A program made the position numbers and the translations under genes. This document shows, piece after piece, positions 1 through 11,760 of a DNA stretch of 34,089 bases (its first letter is position 1; the number at the start of each line of letters is the position of its first letter). Source of the DNA: Hirudo medicinalis (taxonomy: Eukaryota; Annelida; Clitellata; Hirudinida; Hirudinidae); contig MPNW01000193.1 of assembly GCA_011800805.1 (NCBI GenBank), positions 220,826 to 254,914 of the forward strand, read 5' to 3'. Under the pieces are notes generated by a model. The model was not told the DNA's origin. It saw only the letters and a list, made by a program, of their open reading frames with translations, and did no database searches.

Positions 1-54
1 ATTTGTAATCCTATCATTTGTAATCCTATCATTTGTAATCCTATTATTTGTAGG
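1..54. repeat. 15-bp tandem repeat at the window edge
   Basis: The unit atttgtaatcctatc is repeated about 3.5 times and degenerates at the end. It probably continues left of the window. Confidence 0.85.
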
Positions 55-1038
55 AAATCATCTCTGGATGCTTGATTTAAATGTTAATTTTCATGATATT
101 AGAAATAGTGCAAATATGAAATGTGCCACAATGACAATGTTTGGTATTAAATAAGCCATAATTATTAAAAGCATCTGCATAACATTGCAGCATGTTGTCA
201 TCGCATTATTGCTCATGAGCCCAGCCTCGTGTAGCAAGGACGGTGATCGTGCAAACTCTTTTACACTTTATCACTCATTCATTGACTCGAACACCTTAAT
301 GGCCGAGTTTCAAAGACGATTTGATCGCTCCAGTCTTAATGTTAAGAAGTTGCCGAATTCATTCTTTTGTCTTGTCATCCATCTTAGACTTCTTATAAAT
401 TTATTTGGATGTTGCAGTTGCAAAACTGGTATTAACAATGATGTAAATTCTGTTCGATAGTATTCTCAAGCAGATGGTCATTGCAAACATTTTGCAAATT
501 ATGAATGCACCCACAACTTTTGGCTTGGACTCGTGGCATTTGAATTCACAGGGACGATAAACTTTCATCGTTCCTTCCTTTACGTCACGGCTAAAAATAT
601 GAGCAATCAGTTTGGACTTATATTCAGTAGATCTCATCATTTTTTGATAACTTTGTGCTGGTTGCAAAACAAATGCAGAAAATAAAGACAGGTTTTGAGA
701 AAGTTGCCATTTGAGGGGCGACTATCTTAAAGAATGACGGTACATTTTCCAATTGGAAATTTAGAAATAATACAGTTCCTTAGTGATGCTGCTGGAAGTT
801 ATGTTAACTGGAAAAAAGTAAAAATGTATGGGTTCAACTTTACATGCTTAGATAGTCATTAACATATGTGGCCCATATAACTGGATTCACCCAAATAGTA
901 AAGAGAGTAGTCAGACTGCCATATTTACAACAAAAAGTGTTGGACTTGGAAACTTAAAAACCATTTAAGGCCATGTGAGATCATTTAGCATATCTGAAGT
1001 TCTAAATTTATTTTTGCACGCCACATTAATTTTTAAAG
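55..1038. other. AT-rich stretch, no recognised gene
   Basis: No exon of a known family was recognised here. The minus strand at 667-401 has an 88-codon open frame of fairly protein-like composition (it includes KVYRPCEFKCHESKPK). It has no recognisable family or clear splice sites, so it is not called as a gene. The missing 5' exon(s) of the calcium channel beta gene could lie here or further upstream, but none was identified. Confidence 0.5.
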
Positions 1039-1263
1039 AAAGCAACTCGAAGCTTCCGATTGCTCCTGATGTCGAACGCTTTTTGCCCGAGGTTTTCAAT
1101 TGAGGACTTGGAGCTTGAGATTACAACCTCAACCAAAGATCTATGTTTGACATGCATTAAGGCAATTATAGGCTGCATTGAGATGGAGAGTGGAATGGAA
1201 ATGAATGATGATAATGATGATCTTGGCAAGACAGATTTTTTGTTTTTTTTCTTTAAATTGTAA
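1039..1263 (+). CDS. possible terminal exon of an unrecognised gene
   Basis: A splice-acceptor-like tttttaaag ends at 1038. It opens a 74-codon frame to a TAA at 1261. The frame contains MSNAFCPRFSIEDLELEI, then a Cys-containing stretch, then an acidic segment (MEMNDDNDDLGKTDF) and an F-rich end. A canonical AATAAA follows 110 bp after the stop, as expected of a last exon. No domain is recognised. If real, this gene ends just before, or inside an intron of, the calcium channel beta gene on the same strand. It could also be a chance open frame, since the acceptor tract is short and the tail is low complexity. Confidence 0.3.
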   Translation, partial: KATRSFRLLLMSNAFCPRFSIEDLELEITTSTKDLCLTCIKAIIGCIEMESGMEMNDDNDDLGKTDFLFFFFKL

Positions 1264-1372
1264 CATTCATTATAACTCCTTAGGATGTTTGAGTGGTATT
1301 GTTTTGCAATTGTACCATTAAGATTACATTAATTTATAATGATTATTGCAATTTGTAACACTAAATTTCATA

Positions 1373-1378
1373 AATAAA
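1373..1378 (+). promoter_or_regulatory. candidate polyadenylation signal AATAAA
   Basis: A canonical hexamer lies 110 bp after the TAA of the possible terminal exon. Such hexamers are common by chance in AT-rich DNA. Confidence 0.3.
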
Positions 1379-1542
1379 AGAAGGTGTTCAATCGTCAAAT
1401 TTTGTTATTGACTTTATTATTGGCTTAAGTTCACATGTAGAAGCTTTGATTGAAAATGTTAAGGGGACTTAACCTAAGGGTGGTTAATGGTTGTTGAAGA
1501 TGTAGCAGAAATGTTGACAATTGGGCATGTCTTTTCTAGCAG

Positions 1543-4500
1543 GGTTCATTTGAATCGAACTGCAGCCAAAACTCATCCAATCTCTCACTTGACGAAGATG
1601 CTGAAGTCGTCAAAAAAAATGCTGAGAAACTTGCCCTGGCCATGCTTGAAAGAGCAAGAGTGAGTAGATTTTCACATGCCGTCACCTACATAGTCACCGT
1701 CACCAACTTCATGTTGTACAAGTCCCCATCGATGCCCACTTCATCATTGGCCAAAATTCCTTCATTTACCTTCATCATTATTATCTTGCTGAGAGTTTCC
1801 TGCTTAATCTTATTTATTTTATTTTAATTTCTTCTTAAATGTTTAATGTCTGTTGTTACTCGGATGATCCATTATGTATTGTTTGATCGTAGGTGTTGGG
1901 AGACATGGTTTTCCACATTTTGTTAACATGAATGTGTACTGGCAAGACATTGATCAATTTGGAGGGTCTTTTGACATTCCAAGAACGATTATGAGCATGC
2001 AGGCTGACCAAAATGGGTTGCATTTCTGCATATGGCAGTAATGGCCATAGTCGTAATAATGCATATATATATATACGGTGCTATATAAATGAAGTATAAT
2101 TCTGATCACGTTATTAATGCTATTAATCGTCGCTCGATCACGTGATGATGTGGATTTAGTCGATGCACGTACATTAGCGACAACCTGTAGGGGCTGATGT
2201 AAATGTTCACTTTCAACCTTCAACTTTCGAAGCGACTTTCTTAGCGTACTCCTCGAGGCTAAAGGAAATCTCGCACGTACGCGATCGAGGTGACGTCATC
2301 GGGCGATGAGTTGCGCTAGGATTAATAAGGACAATGTTATTGAAGTAGCTGCACGAAAACAACTGCGGATGACGAGATGTTTGTTCCTTGATGTTTTTCT
2401 GATGCTCTCCTCAGAAATTGCCAGCAGCTTGTAACAGGTGATTTGGATTTTGAGTCACCTCCACTTGCATGTGTTGTGCAGTAAACAAGAGATGATGATG
2501 ATGAATGCGAAGAGAGACAGTGTAAAGAATTTAAGAGGAAATATTGAAAGTTACGTCATAAAGTAGTCGCGGTCCTTATGGCAAGTTTCGGGCGGTGGGT
2601 GGCGACAAGGGTGCAGATGAGGTGCAGGTTCTTTGAGCTTGGCTAGTTGATGTTGGAGTATTGTTTGGTGACATTACAATTTTGTTGACCTTCTGTCCCA
2701 TCAATGATTTTGGAATTTTACATCTGTTTGTCTCCTTATTCTGCTATGACATTGATGACTTGTAGAACCTCTTGGTTTTAACCGATTCATCACTGTAATT
2801 GTCATTGCATCGCCATCACTCATTGTTTGTTTTGAGTCTTTGTTGTTGCGATTTCCGGCCGTCTACTCAAAATTGTTGTTTCTTGCCCCAACAACTGAAG
2901 AATGGGATTTTTTTTTCCTTCCTGCGAGTGAAGGCTGCTGTTCTCTACTTTCCGAGCTTTCGATTGTTTCGATTCAGCTCGTGTCATTAGCATTAATTAG
3001 ATTTAATTAACCGGTTATCGCATGAGTTTGTCGAGGACCGCTATTTTTTTAAACTCGTCGTGAAACTACTTTGGATAATGAGCAGTTTAATGACTGAATC
3101 TCAAGCGTTTTCTCTGCCTCATTTTTTGTTGCCCAGGTAGCAAACTCCCCCAAATTTTCCCCCGAGTTCAAATTTCGAGTGAACAGGAGTCGACGCTTTA
3201 ATTGGTTCGAGTGGTTTATAATGGAATGGGATTATAAGGTGTTCGTCGTGCGACTCTCCTCTCAAATAGGATTACCGACTTCTCGGGTTTGACCCGAGGC
3301 GTTCCATGCACTTTCTTCTCGCTTGTGGGTTTGACGTTGTCGACTGTCACCATCGTAGGAGTCGTGAGTGATGTTGTGGCGGAGGTTGTAATTTTTTTAC
3401 TGTAATATGTTAAACATTCCTTGCCGACGAAATTTGATCGATGCGACCGAGTTCGAGGATAAGGACAAATGTGATTGCTTGGGAATTTGTTAATTGTTAA
3501 ACTATTAAATGGTTTTAATTCATTCCACTATGAGATTGATGGCTATTTATATTGCCCTCACCTTTTTTTTTTATAATTTTAGGTGCCTATGATGCTATGC
3601 ATAAGGCGCTGCACAAATGAACTATTATTATTATTATTATTATTATTATTGTTGTTGTTGTTGTTGTCGACGTCGTCGTCGTCGTCGTCGTTATTATTAT
3701 TACTGTCATCATCNACCTTTTTTTTTTATAATTTTAGGTGCCTATGATGCTATGCATAAGGCGCTGCACAAATGAACTATTATTATTATTATTATTATTA
3801 TTATTGTTGTTGTTGTTGTTGTTGTCGACGTCGTCGTCGTCGTCGTTATTATTATTACTGTCATCATCATCATTATTGGTGAGAGTTGCTCCATTAAGGT
3901 TTTACGGAAAATCCCCACTTTATCAATTAAGTCATCAGGAAATGCTTTGATAATTAATGCCTTCTATTGTTGAACTGTTATTATTTGACTAATAATTAAG
4001 TATTGACTAACATTGTACAATAAACGATGACGATTGTTATTGAAAGCACTAAAATAAATTTTGATCTCCTGATTTTCTATGGTTTTCTTTCCTTTCGTAG
4101 CTTTTGATCCATTTTTTTCATCAGAGATGATTTCTCCATTTTTTTTATCCCATTAAAAAGCATGTCATTCTTGCTAAACACGACTTAATGGAATCGATTG
4201 ATGAACCAGCACCGTCGATGAACTTGTGACTCGACCCGAAACATTTCAGACGAAACCGGTTGCCTTTGCAGTGAAAACGAACGTGAGCTACAACGGCTCG
4301 AGGGAGGACGAGCCCCCCCTGCCCAACCACGTCGTTTCTTTTGCTGCTAAAGACTTTCTTCACATCAAGGAGGTGGGAAATGTCGACGCGACCTTGTAGT
4401 TATTTTTATTTCCTTCTCAATTAATTTCCATCATTAGCTAGAGTTTCCGAGACCATCGAGAAGAATTACGCTTAGATCTTAAATTTTATTGAAACAGAAT

Positions 4501-7500
4501 TTTTAATTAAACATGAGCATTGCAGAAAGGACAAATCATTCAAAACTATTCATCTTGTTTCTGGAGTTCGGAATATATTTAGTGATGAATACTTATAATT
4601 AATGTTTGAAGGCATTTAATAAAGATAATTATAATAATAAGAATAATAATTATTATTATTCAATAAAAGCAATAATGTGCGTTTCCTGCAGAAATATAAT
4701 AACAACTGGTGGGTTGGAAGATTGGTCAAGGAAGGCTGCGACGTCGGGTTCATTCCGAGCCCCGCACGACTCGAAACATTGAGGCAGATGCAGCAGTCAA
4801 AATCCGGGAAGAGCTTTGCAAAGTTTGTTTTCGTTTTACTTTTCAGTCGATTGCTAATGGTTTTAAGGATGCATGGTTTTGAGTATCAACGGTTCATCAC
4901 CAGTAGGTCTATGCTTTTGAGCATTCAATATTAAATCTTACATTTAAGTCAATTGTTTCCCAGCATATTGTTAAAAGATTCATTCATGGTTTCCTGGTGG
5001 GTGTGATTTACCTCCATTGCAACATTCTCATACTTTGGTTAAGTCGCTCTTTCATGCACGTGATACTAATGCACGTGGAAGGTTCTATAGATTGAAGTAT
5101 TCCTATTCTTGATTCATTACTCATTTGGCCATTCAGGATGGGATCATCTTCGAATATAGACAACCTCTTGTATTCAAAATCTTCAAACAGCTGTGGTTCG
5201 ACTCCTCCCACTCCAGGTTTTCATTGTTTAATTTTCATTCAAGGAAATATTCATACATATTGCCATAAGTAATAATTACGTGGCTAATGACGTGGCTAAT
5301 GTCGCTCTGAGGAAACGTTAGTGCCAACATCGATTACTTTGCAGACGTGGACCTGGAAGGACACGAGGACAACGACAGCCTCGGAAACAACATCAAGTCG
5401 GGAGTCAGCTTTGGAATCACTGGAAAGGATAGGAAGAAACCTTTCTTCAAAAAGGTGCTTTGCTCCTTCATATTTTGTCCGTTCATTCGAAAGATGGTCG
5501 CTCAAAACTTTGCCCCGCTCTGTTCGTCAGTGCTGCTGCCAGTTCCACTGAACGGCTTTACTGCAGGAGCCCGCAACAGTTGCCGTACTTTAACAAGCAA
5601 TAATAATAATAATAATCTGATTGTGATTTATCTTACGATTTTCCAGGTGGAAAGTGTGCCTCCATATGAAGTGGTGCCTTCAATGAGACCAGTCGTTCTG
5701 ATTGGTCCGTCGTTGAAAGGATACGAGGTCACTGACATGATGCAGAAAGCACTTTTTGACTTCCTCAAGAGAAAATTCGAAGGGAGGTCAGCAAGGATAA
5801 CTTATTATGTTTACGACGTTGGCTCAAAGGGTTGCATTTCTGCATGTGGCAATGGTTGTGATGCATCGTGTTTGCAATCTGGCCTGCACCGCCAGGGAGT
5901 GCACTCGCTATGTACATGGTGGAGCGATTAAAAAGTGCCTTCACATCCTGTGATGGATACTTAAAGTATCGAAAAGATCGGCCGAGTACAACTGCAAACT
6001 TGATAGTTTGTTTTTATCTAATTATTTAGATTTTAAAACCATTCTTATCCAAACCGTGGATCCACGTTTCGAGTTTAAACTCTCTGCGGCTTTCATCGAG
6101 GGGCATCGTTGCCGTCGTTGAGAAAGTAATCGATTTAAAACGTGGTAATGGATGCCGAGTCATCATAAAAATGACACACCTATGCAGGATCACGATTACA
6201 AGAGTAACAGCCGACATATCCCTGGCCAAGCGAACATTGCTCAACAACCCTACAAAGCGTGCCATCATGGAGCGATCCAACAGTCGGTCCTCTTGTATAG
6301 GTTGGCCTGCCGCTTTTCCTACGTTCGTAGTACTTTTGCACGCTCGTGCCAGATAACGAGAGCGTGTTTTATTGGTATTGACATGGTAGCGATCAACCAA
6401 TGGCATGTTAACTTGCTAACAAGTTGATAAGATATTGGCAATGGAATTATTTTAATAATAATTTATTATTGGACAAATTAGAATTAACAGCACCAAAGAT
6501 ATAATGAATCACCTGGATTGAAGCATTATTGATGGCGAACTGCTGTCGAGGTTCAGATGGAGATAGAGAGGATCTTCATTTTGTTAATAATAATAATATA
6601 TTAACTATTTATATTATATTAATAATAAAAAATAATAATAATAATAAATGATAATGATGATAATAGCAATATTAATTACAGTCGAGGTTCAGGCAGAGAT
6701 AGAGAGGATTTTTGAACTGGCTCGTGCACTTCATTTGGTGGTGCTGGACTGCGACACGATCAACCACCCTTCGCAACTCACAAAAACGTCACTCGCTCCC
6801 ATCCTCGTCTACCTCAAAATTGCTTCACCAAAAGTGAGTTTTGAACGGGCAGCCTCTACTGGCACTTTAATTCTTTAATTCTTCGCCACTGCCGAGCCAC
6901 TGCCGATCATTCGAGGGGAAAAAAAGGATTTTTTTTTTATCAGATGCGAGAGTTGCATCCGGTCCAAAGCGTGCATCGATTGCTTTTATGTCAAAAATAA
7001 TTTGCAATTTTTAAACATAGAAAGTAATGGTAAATATAATATCTAATGATGTCCACAAACTTTCCTCGAGGTTTTGCAAAAGCTGATAAAAAGTCGCGGA
7101 AAGTCGCAGAGTCGAAACATGAACGTCCAACTGGTGGCTGCAGAGAAACTCAATCAATGCAACCCCGTACGTGGTTTCAATTTTTTTTCATTACCACGGC
7201 AACCGATATGCTTTCTTGGTCGATCGTTAAGGATTTACAGTTTAAAGGTCATAGCCCAGTGGTACAATATTGAGTTCTCCTCTAGTGATTAAACATCTTA
7301 ATAAAATTGGTACTTAATGCATTACAATATTATATTTTAATCTAACTTTGACGTACCTATTTGTGATGCCCATTATGAAAACAGGAGGTTTTTGACGTCA
7401 TTTTGGATGAAAACCAGTTGGATGAGGCCTGTGAACATCTGGCTGAGTACCTGGAAGCCTATTGGAGGGCCACTCATCCATTTTCAGCTCAACAGGCGAT

Positions 7501-8074
7501 GCACACGACCTCGACAACAACGACAACCACGACCACAACAAGTCTGCCTCGCTCGACGTCTCAGCTCTCGCAGAAGCAACCTTCCACTTCTGTACAACAA
7601 CAACAATCTTCAGCACTGCTCAACATTGAACATCAGCAACAACATCAGCAACAACAACAGCAACATCACCAACAACATCACCAACAACATCACCAACAAC
7701 AACAGCAACATCATGAACATCAGAAACAACCCCAGCCTATTCCAGTGCTCACTCAGCGCCACCATCATCATCATCAGCAGCACCATCCTCAGCAACCTCA
7801 AAAATCGCATTCAGCCAAATCCCCTCACATTTCCATGACGACAGCAGTGATTCACCACCGCCCGAAAAGGGTGGACGAGAACATAGAGATGCAGCAGGTC
7901 AAAAGGGTGCAGATCGGGGAGACGTCGGGCATAGTTCGGGGAGCGGCGGCACCGGTCGGACCCAGGAAGGCGGTGATCGAGGAATACGAGGACGATGAGT
8001 ACGACGAAGGCGACGGAACGAATTGGGAGTCGTCCGACGATCCGAGACTCAGGAGGGGAAGCATTGCCATTTGA
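1543..8074 (+). CDS. CACNB: voltage-gated calcium channel beta subunit (N-terminus not seen)
   Basis: This is the cytoplasmic beta subunit of high-voltage-activated calcium channels. It binds the alpha-1 I-II linker and promotes surface expression and gating. Ten phase-consistent exons are read: 1543-1659, 4250-4372, 4692-4822, 5137-5216, 5345-5454, 5647-5786, 6188-6300, 6682-6833, 7071-7166, 7385-8074. They give 583 residues and a TGA stop. In order, with numbering from the first visible codon: an N-terminal helix ([10 protein letters not shown], residues 14-23); SH3 ([15 protein letters not shown] to [15 protein letters not shown], about 41-115); a HOOK linker with DRKKPFFKK; and a guanylate-kinase-like domain ([20 protein letters not shown] through [20 protein letters not shown], about 192-378). 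The P-loop is replaced by GPSLKG, as is normal for beta subunits. The tail is about 200 residues: a Thr run, Q/H-rich low complexity, an acidic [13 protein letters not shown] block and a terminal RRGSIAI. All joins keep frame. The first exon begins inside the conserved region, so at least one upstream exon is missing. Identification is near certain. Exon 3-5 boundaries may vary, because this linker is alternatively spliced in the family. Confidence 0.95.
2015..2044 (+). repeat. short dispersed repeat, copy 1
   Basis: gggttgcatttctgcat, then A, then tggca and a variable end. It is nearly repeated at 5829-5855 inside a later intron of the same gene. It is too short to classify and may be a remnant of a dispersed element. 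Confidence 0.4.
3560..3868 (+). repeat. tandem duplicate of about 154 bp separated by one N
   Basis: The segment at 3560-3713 is followed by a single N at 3714 and then by almost the same sequence at 3715-3868. Both contain a T-run, ggtgcctatgatgctatgc, aaggcgctgcacaaatgaac, then (TTA)n, (GTT)n, gtcgacgtc and (GTC)n blocks. The copies differ only by one GTT unit gained and one GTC unit lost. This looks like two unmerged contig ends that overlap. The unique core ending in ggcgctgcacaaatgaac plus (TAT)n also resembles the 3' tail of invertebrate SINEs, an inference from memory. Confidence 0.75.
5829..5855 (+). repeat. short dispersed repeat, copy 2
   Basis: gggttgcatttctgcat, then G, then tggcaatgg. 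It matches 2015-2044 with few differences and lies in the intron after the exon ending at 5786. Confidence 0.4.
6545..6583 (+). pseudogene. partial duplicate of calcium channel beta exon 8 start (pseudo-exon)
   Basis: gtcgaggttcag, four changed bases and agatagagaggat repeat the first about 38 bases of the real exon that starts at 6682 ([11 protein letters not shown]), about 137 bp upstream of it. The copy still reads [11 protein letters not shown]. The acceptor is broken: the real exon has attacag before tcgag, while the copy has actgctg, without AG. After the match it runs into AT repeats. It looks like a local duplication that lost splicing competence. Confidence 0.7.
7385..8074 (+). CDS. 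CACNB: last exon of the calcium channel beta subunit, Q/H-rich tail
   Basis: This 230-codon exon, including the stop, starts after an acag acceptor with [19 protein letters not shown], the end of the guanylate-kinase-like domain. It then runs into a tail with a Thr run (about 7505-7540), CAA/CAG/CAT-coded Gln/His runs (about 7590-7800), an acidic block and RRGSIAI at the end. The repeats are purely in frame, and mixed CAA and CAG codons argue for selection on the peptide or slow expansion. The tail is not conserved between beta subunits. RRGS fits the basophilic kinase (PKA) consensus. Confidence 0.93.
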   Translation, partial: EVFDVILDENQLDEACEHLAEYLEAYWRATHPFSAQQAMHTTSTTTTTTTTTSLPRSTSQLSQKQPSTSVQQQQSSALLNIEHQQQHQQQQQQHHQQHHQQHHQQQQQHHEHQKQPQPIPVLTQRHHHHHQQHHPQQPQKSHSAKSPHISMTTAVIHHRPKRVDENIEMQQVKRVQIGETSGIVRGAAAPVGPRKAVIEEYEDDEYDEGDGTNWESSDDPRLRRGSIAI

Positions 8075-11000
8075 GTTGTTTTTCTTTTACCTGTCTAATC
8101 TCTTTTCGGATCCGAAGTCGTGCGACGACGGTCGCGCCGACGCCGGCGAATCGTATTGCGCCGATGGCGAATCACATCTGCTGAAGGTTCTTCTCGGTTC
8201 CATTCTCCTCGAAGATCTTACGGGGCTCTTTAGTCGGGCCGGTCGATTTGCATTAGTTCGTGTAGTCGAGTTTAGTTCTTCTGCTCGTCATTCATAGTCA
8301 GTCTGTTCATTCCCAGTCATAGCTTTTTTGTAAAGAACAACCTGCATATTTTTTCGTTCAAAAAACAAAAAGAAAAAATCTCAGAATGTTTTCATGCACA
8401 GAATGTATTCTTCCACCTGCGTCTCGGGCACGGTTTAGTTTCACGAGTCATTGTTTCTTTTTTCCCTTGAAGATGTCGCAGTCATTTTTTCAAAGTATTT
8501 GTTTCGTTTTTCGAGTTGCACTTGTATGTCTTCATTTGTTTATAAGATTTTTTTCTTTGGCATTCGACCACTTCGAGTTCGTAACGTTCTTCCGACCGGT
8601 CGAGCGTCGCAAGAGAAATCAGTTTCTGCACGGGTTCCTCGTCCATGCAGCTGTCGGTGAGTTTGTTTTTTATATTTTTTACAAATTCTCGATTGTTTTC
8701 AATGAAATCTCGAGTTACCGAGTTACCTGCCTATTATTATTACCTGTGAGAATGCATTCGCACGTGCATTCGTGCATACCCATCGATCTACCCGTGCGAG
8801 GGGGTCGCCAGGCCTCGAAACAAGAGTCTCTCTGCCGAGGAGAGCAGTCGATCCAAGATTTTGGTTATCATCTGGCATTGTTTGTCTTCACATTATCAGG
8901 GTTGTTAGAAGTAGTTTCATTCCATTGCACCGGTTCAGTCTCGGACGTCTGCCGACCCGCTCCCTTTCGGGTCGCACTCGGACGAAGTGCATCCACGTTT
9001 CCCAACTTTCGTTTTCCAATCTCGGACGGAAGTTCCCCCTCTTCTTAACTTCACTTGCTGGAATTTTCTTTAGATATTTTTGTATCGCCCTTGGAGCCAA
9101 GGAATTTGACTTATTAGAATATTTTTTCAAGAAATTTGTGTCTGGAATGGAGGAAAAAAAAGTGAAGCTCTCTTGCTAAACAGAGGTGTTCCCATGTACA
9201 GTGGAGTCTTCATACTTGACTTGCTCAATTACCGTCGATTGGTTTTCAAATTTTCATAGAATTTTACATTCGTTGTAAATACTCGACATGATGATCATCA
9301 TCCTGATGATGATGATGATGATGATGATGGCGGTGATAGGTGCTGGTGATGTGTGGTTTAATTTTCATTTGTGGATATATTGCAGGAATTTGTCATCATT
9401 ATCATCTTCTTTGTTATTATTATTGTAGTTGTTGTTGTTATTGTTATTGTTGGTATTATTATTGTTATTATTATTATTATTATTGTTATTGTTGTTGCTA
9501 TTATTGCCACCATCATCATCACTGTTAATCATGCCATGGTCACAACATTATTATTAACCTCCTTTGAAACATGGCTCATCACTTGTTTGTGCCGTGGTTG
9601 TGATTGGTCAATCCACATGGAATCGAGTCTCGTTGCTCTGGTGAAGAGCTCCACATTCCTTGACGTGCGTCAACTGATATTTAGTCGTTCGATTTGATTT
9701 GCAGTTTTGTCGAGTTGTTCTTGACTGATTTTTCTTAAGGACAAGTCCTCTCCTTTCTGGTCGGTGAGATTTTCGAGATCCTTGAAGATTGTCGTTCACC
9801 GGTCGCATTGATCTTCTATCCGTGGCCAGTCACTGTATCTATTGACATGCAATCATCTGAGAGAAACTTAAAACTTAAACAGCAATGCTGTCAGACTCCA
9901 ATGTTCTGTGGCTACTTATATTTTCATAGGAGCCGTATTTTTCCCCGAGTCACTCGCAAACCCGATTGTCCTTTTCTCTGCCTAAATTTTCTGAAATCAG
10001 CCGAGACACTTTCATGCGAGAGAGGCGATCGTGCGCAGGCACGCCCGCTTGGACCTGAACTCATGCGAAATCACAAGCGTAAATGGATATATATCTAAGT
10101 AAATATACATAAATATATTTTTTTCTTCTATGTCTCTATGTGTGAATACAATCCATGGTTAAATGTTGCAACAGGTGTACTTCTTATTTAAGAACTTTCA
10201 CATTGACATCAATTTCTCCCTTCAATATGATGGCCCACATTTACATGTATGTATGTAAACATATACTACTCGATGGGACACTACTACTACTTGCATGTGC
10301 ATATACAAAGCGGTAAAAGCATCTGACGAACTTGCGAGGCAACTCTGGCCAACGAGTTGCCAACAAGTGTTATGTTTCCAAACTGGTGGATCTGTGCACA
10401 ATCTTTCTAATTTTTCAAACTCACTCCGACGCTTAACGACTGCTCGTTTCGATTTTTGCCGAGAAATTTATTTTTAAATTTCGCTTGTCAACCGGCGTGG
10501 GGGTGGTTGTGCCCGCACGCTGCTATTTAAAGAAGAACAAACAAAAAAAGAGAAGAGAAAAAAACGTGTTGCGATATTGTGATCGGCTGTACGATTTCAT
10601 TTCAGTTTGAAGACGTAAGACTGTTTTTAAATCGTTTTTCATATCCCTCTCTGCTATTGAACTTGTATCTCTTCTTTCGGATTTTTCAGTTATTAATAAA
10701 AATAATCGTTTACTTTCGAAGTCCTTGGAACACGTGCACGGGGCTGAAGTTGTCGATATTTGTAAATTATAGAACTTATCGATATAGTATTGACAAAGGC
10801 TTGGTAGAGGGCTAACACCCAATACCTTTGTGTAAACCTTAACGTAGTGGTGTAAAATGGATGAATCAAGCAGCAGGAGCACAATTATTACACTTGTAAT
10901 CTATGTCATCTGGAAAAGTGTCAATTAGTACATTGTCATAGTTATGATTGTTGTTATAATGTTGCTGCTGTTGCGTTTAACGGATTATTTACACTAACTT

Positions 11001-11700
11001 AATTTAAACAATGGGTAATTAATATGGTAAATTCCTTTGAGGCTCAAGTTCCCCTTATGATGGTCCCGTACACACTTGGGAAGAAGCACCAGACAAATGT
11101 TGGCAAAAACGTGCATCTGAGGTCATGCATATAGCGCCATATGAATGAACTACAGTTGTGATAGTTACATTCACTGCGAATTAGTTATAGATTTGTATGT
11201 AAACGATTCTTTTCAGTGCTTTCTTCCCAGGTGAAAAGTGCCTCAAGAACTCCCATCAATCCAAGACATTGAAATAGTTCAAAGGTCAAGAGAGCGAGTT
11301 CCCCGTAGCCATGAACGTTTGTAATAAAAGATACTTTTCAGGCAATGAATGTTTGTCGCACAAACTCGCCCCACGCAAACTCTTCCAACGCTTCCAACTA
11401 AGTGTGAGGGTCCAAGGAAAGCAGCCATTACCAATATAATAAAAATTGCTCTGCTTCTCCAGCCTCTTAATAAGTGACTGCAACTTTTTAATGACTGCTC
11501 GATGTGACTACCCATGCGAGTATTTCTGAATCACACTTGGAGGATAATTTTGGTCATTTAATAAAGGATCGTCTTCTGCTCTGAAACATCAGATAGAAAC
11601 GTACAAAAGATCCAGCTACGTTGTGCATGACAAAGTTAGATGCAAACAAATGCGCATGTCTGTTTTTACAAGCAGAACTGAAATTACAAAGAATGTTTTG
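8075..11700. other. 3'UTR and intergenic stretch, no gene recognised
   Basis: The part just after the calcium channel beta stop is T-rich and is probably 3'UTR. A 220-codon open frame at 8386-9048 is Phe/Ser/Arg-rich with no recognisable domain. A (GAT)n tract lies at about 9300-9330, and a TTA/GTT-rich low-complexity tract at about 9410-9520. No AATAAA close behind the stop was convincing, so the transcript end is unplaced. Nothing else was recognised up to the galactosidase 3' end. Confidence 0.5.
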
Positions 11701-11707
11701 TTGCACA

Positions 11708-11713
11708 TTTAAT
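11708..11713 (-). promoter_or_regulatory. possible variant polyadenylation signal ATTAAA
   Basis: ATTAAA on the minus strand lies about 50 bases after the alpha-galactosidase stop. It is the second most common animal polyadenylation hexamer, but it is weak evidence in AT-rich DNA. Confidence 0.3.
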
Positions 11714-11760
11714 AAAAACTTCAGAGGATCCTCCTTTGTTGATGGGCAAAAAGAAAGCCT

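Noticed and set aside
3282..3298. tRNA T-arm-like sequence with a perfect CTCGGG/CCCGAG stem
   Set aside because: No acceptor stem, D arm or box A at the right distance; it is only a small hairpin.
8386..9048. 220-codon open frame downstream of the calcium channel beta gene
   Set aside because: Phe/Ser/Arg-rich translation of T-rich DNA in the probable 3'UTR, with no domain or splice context.
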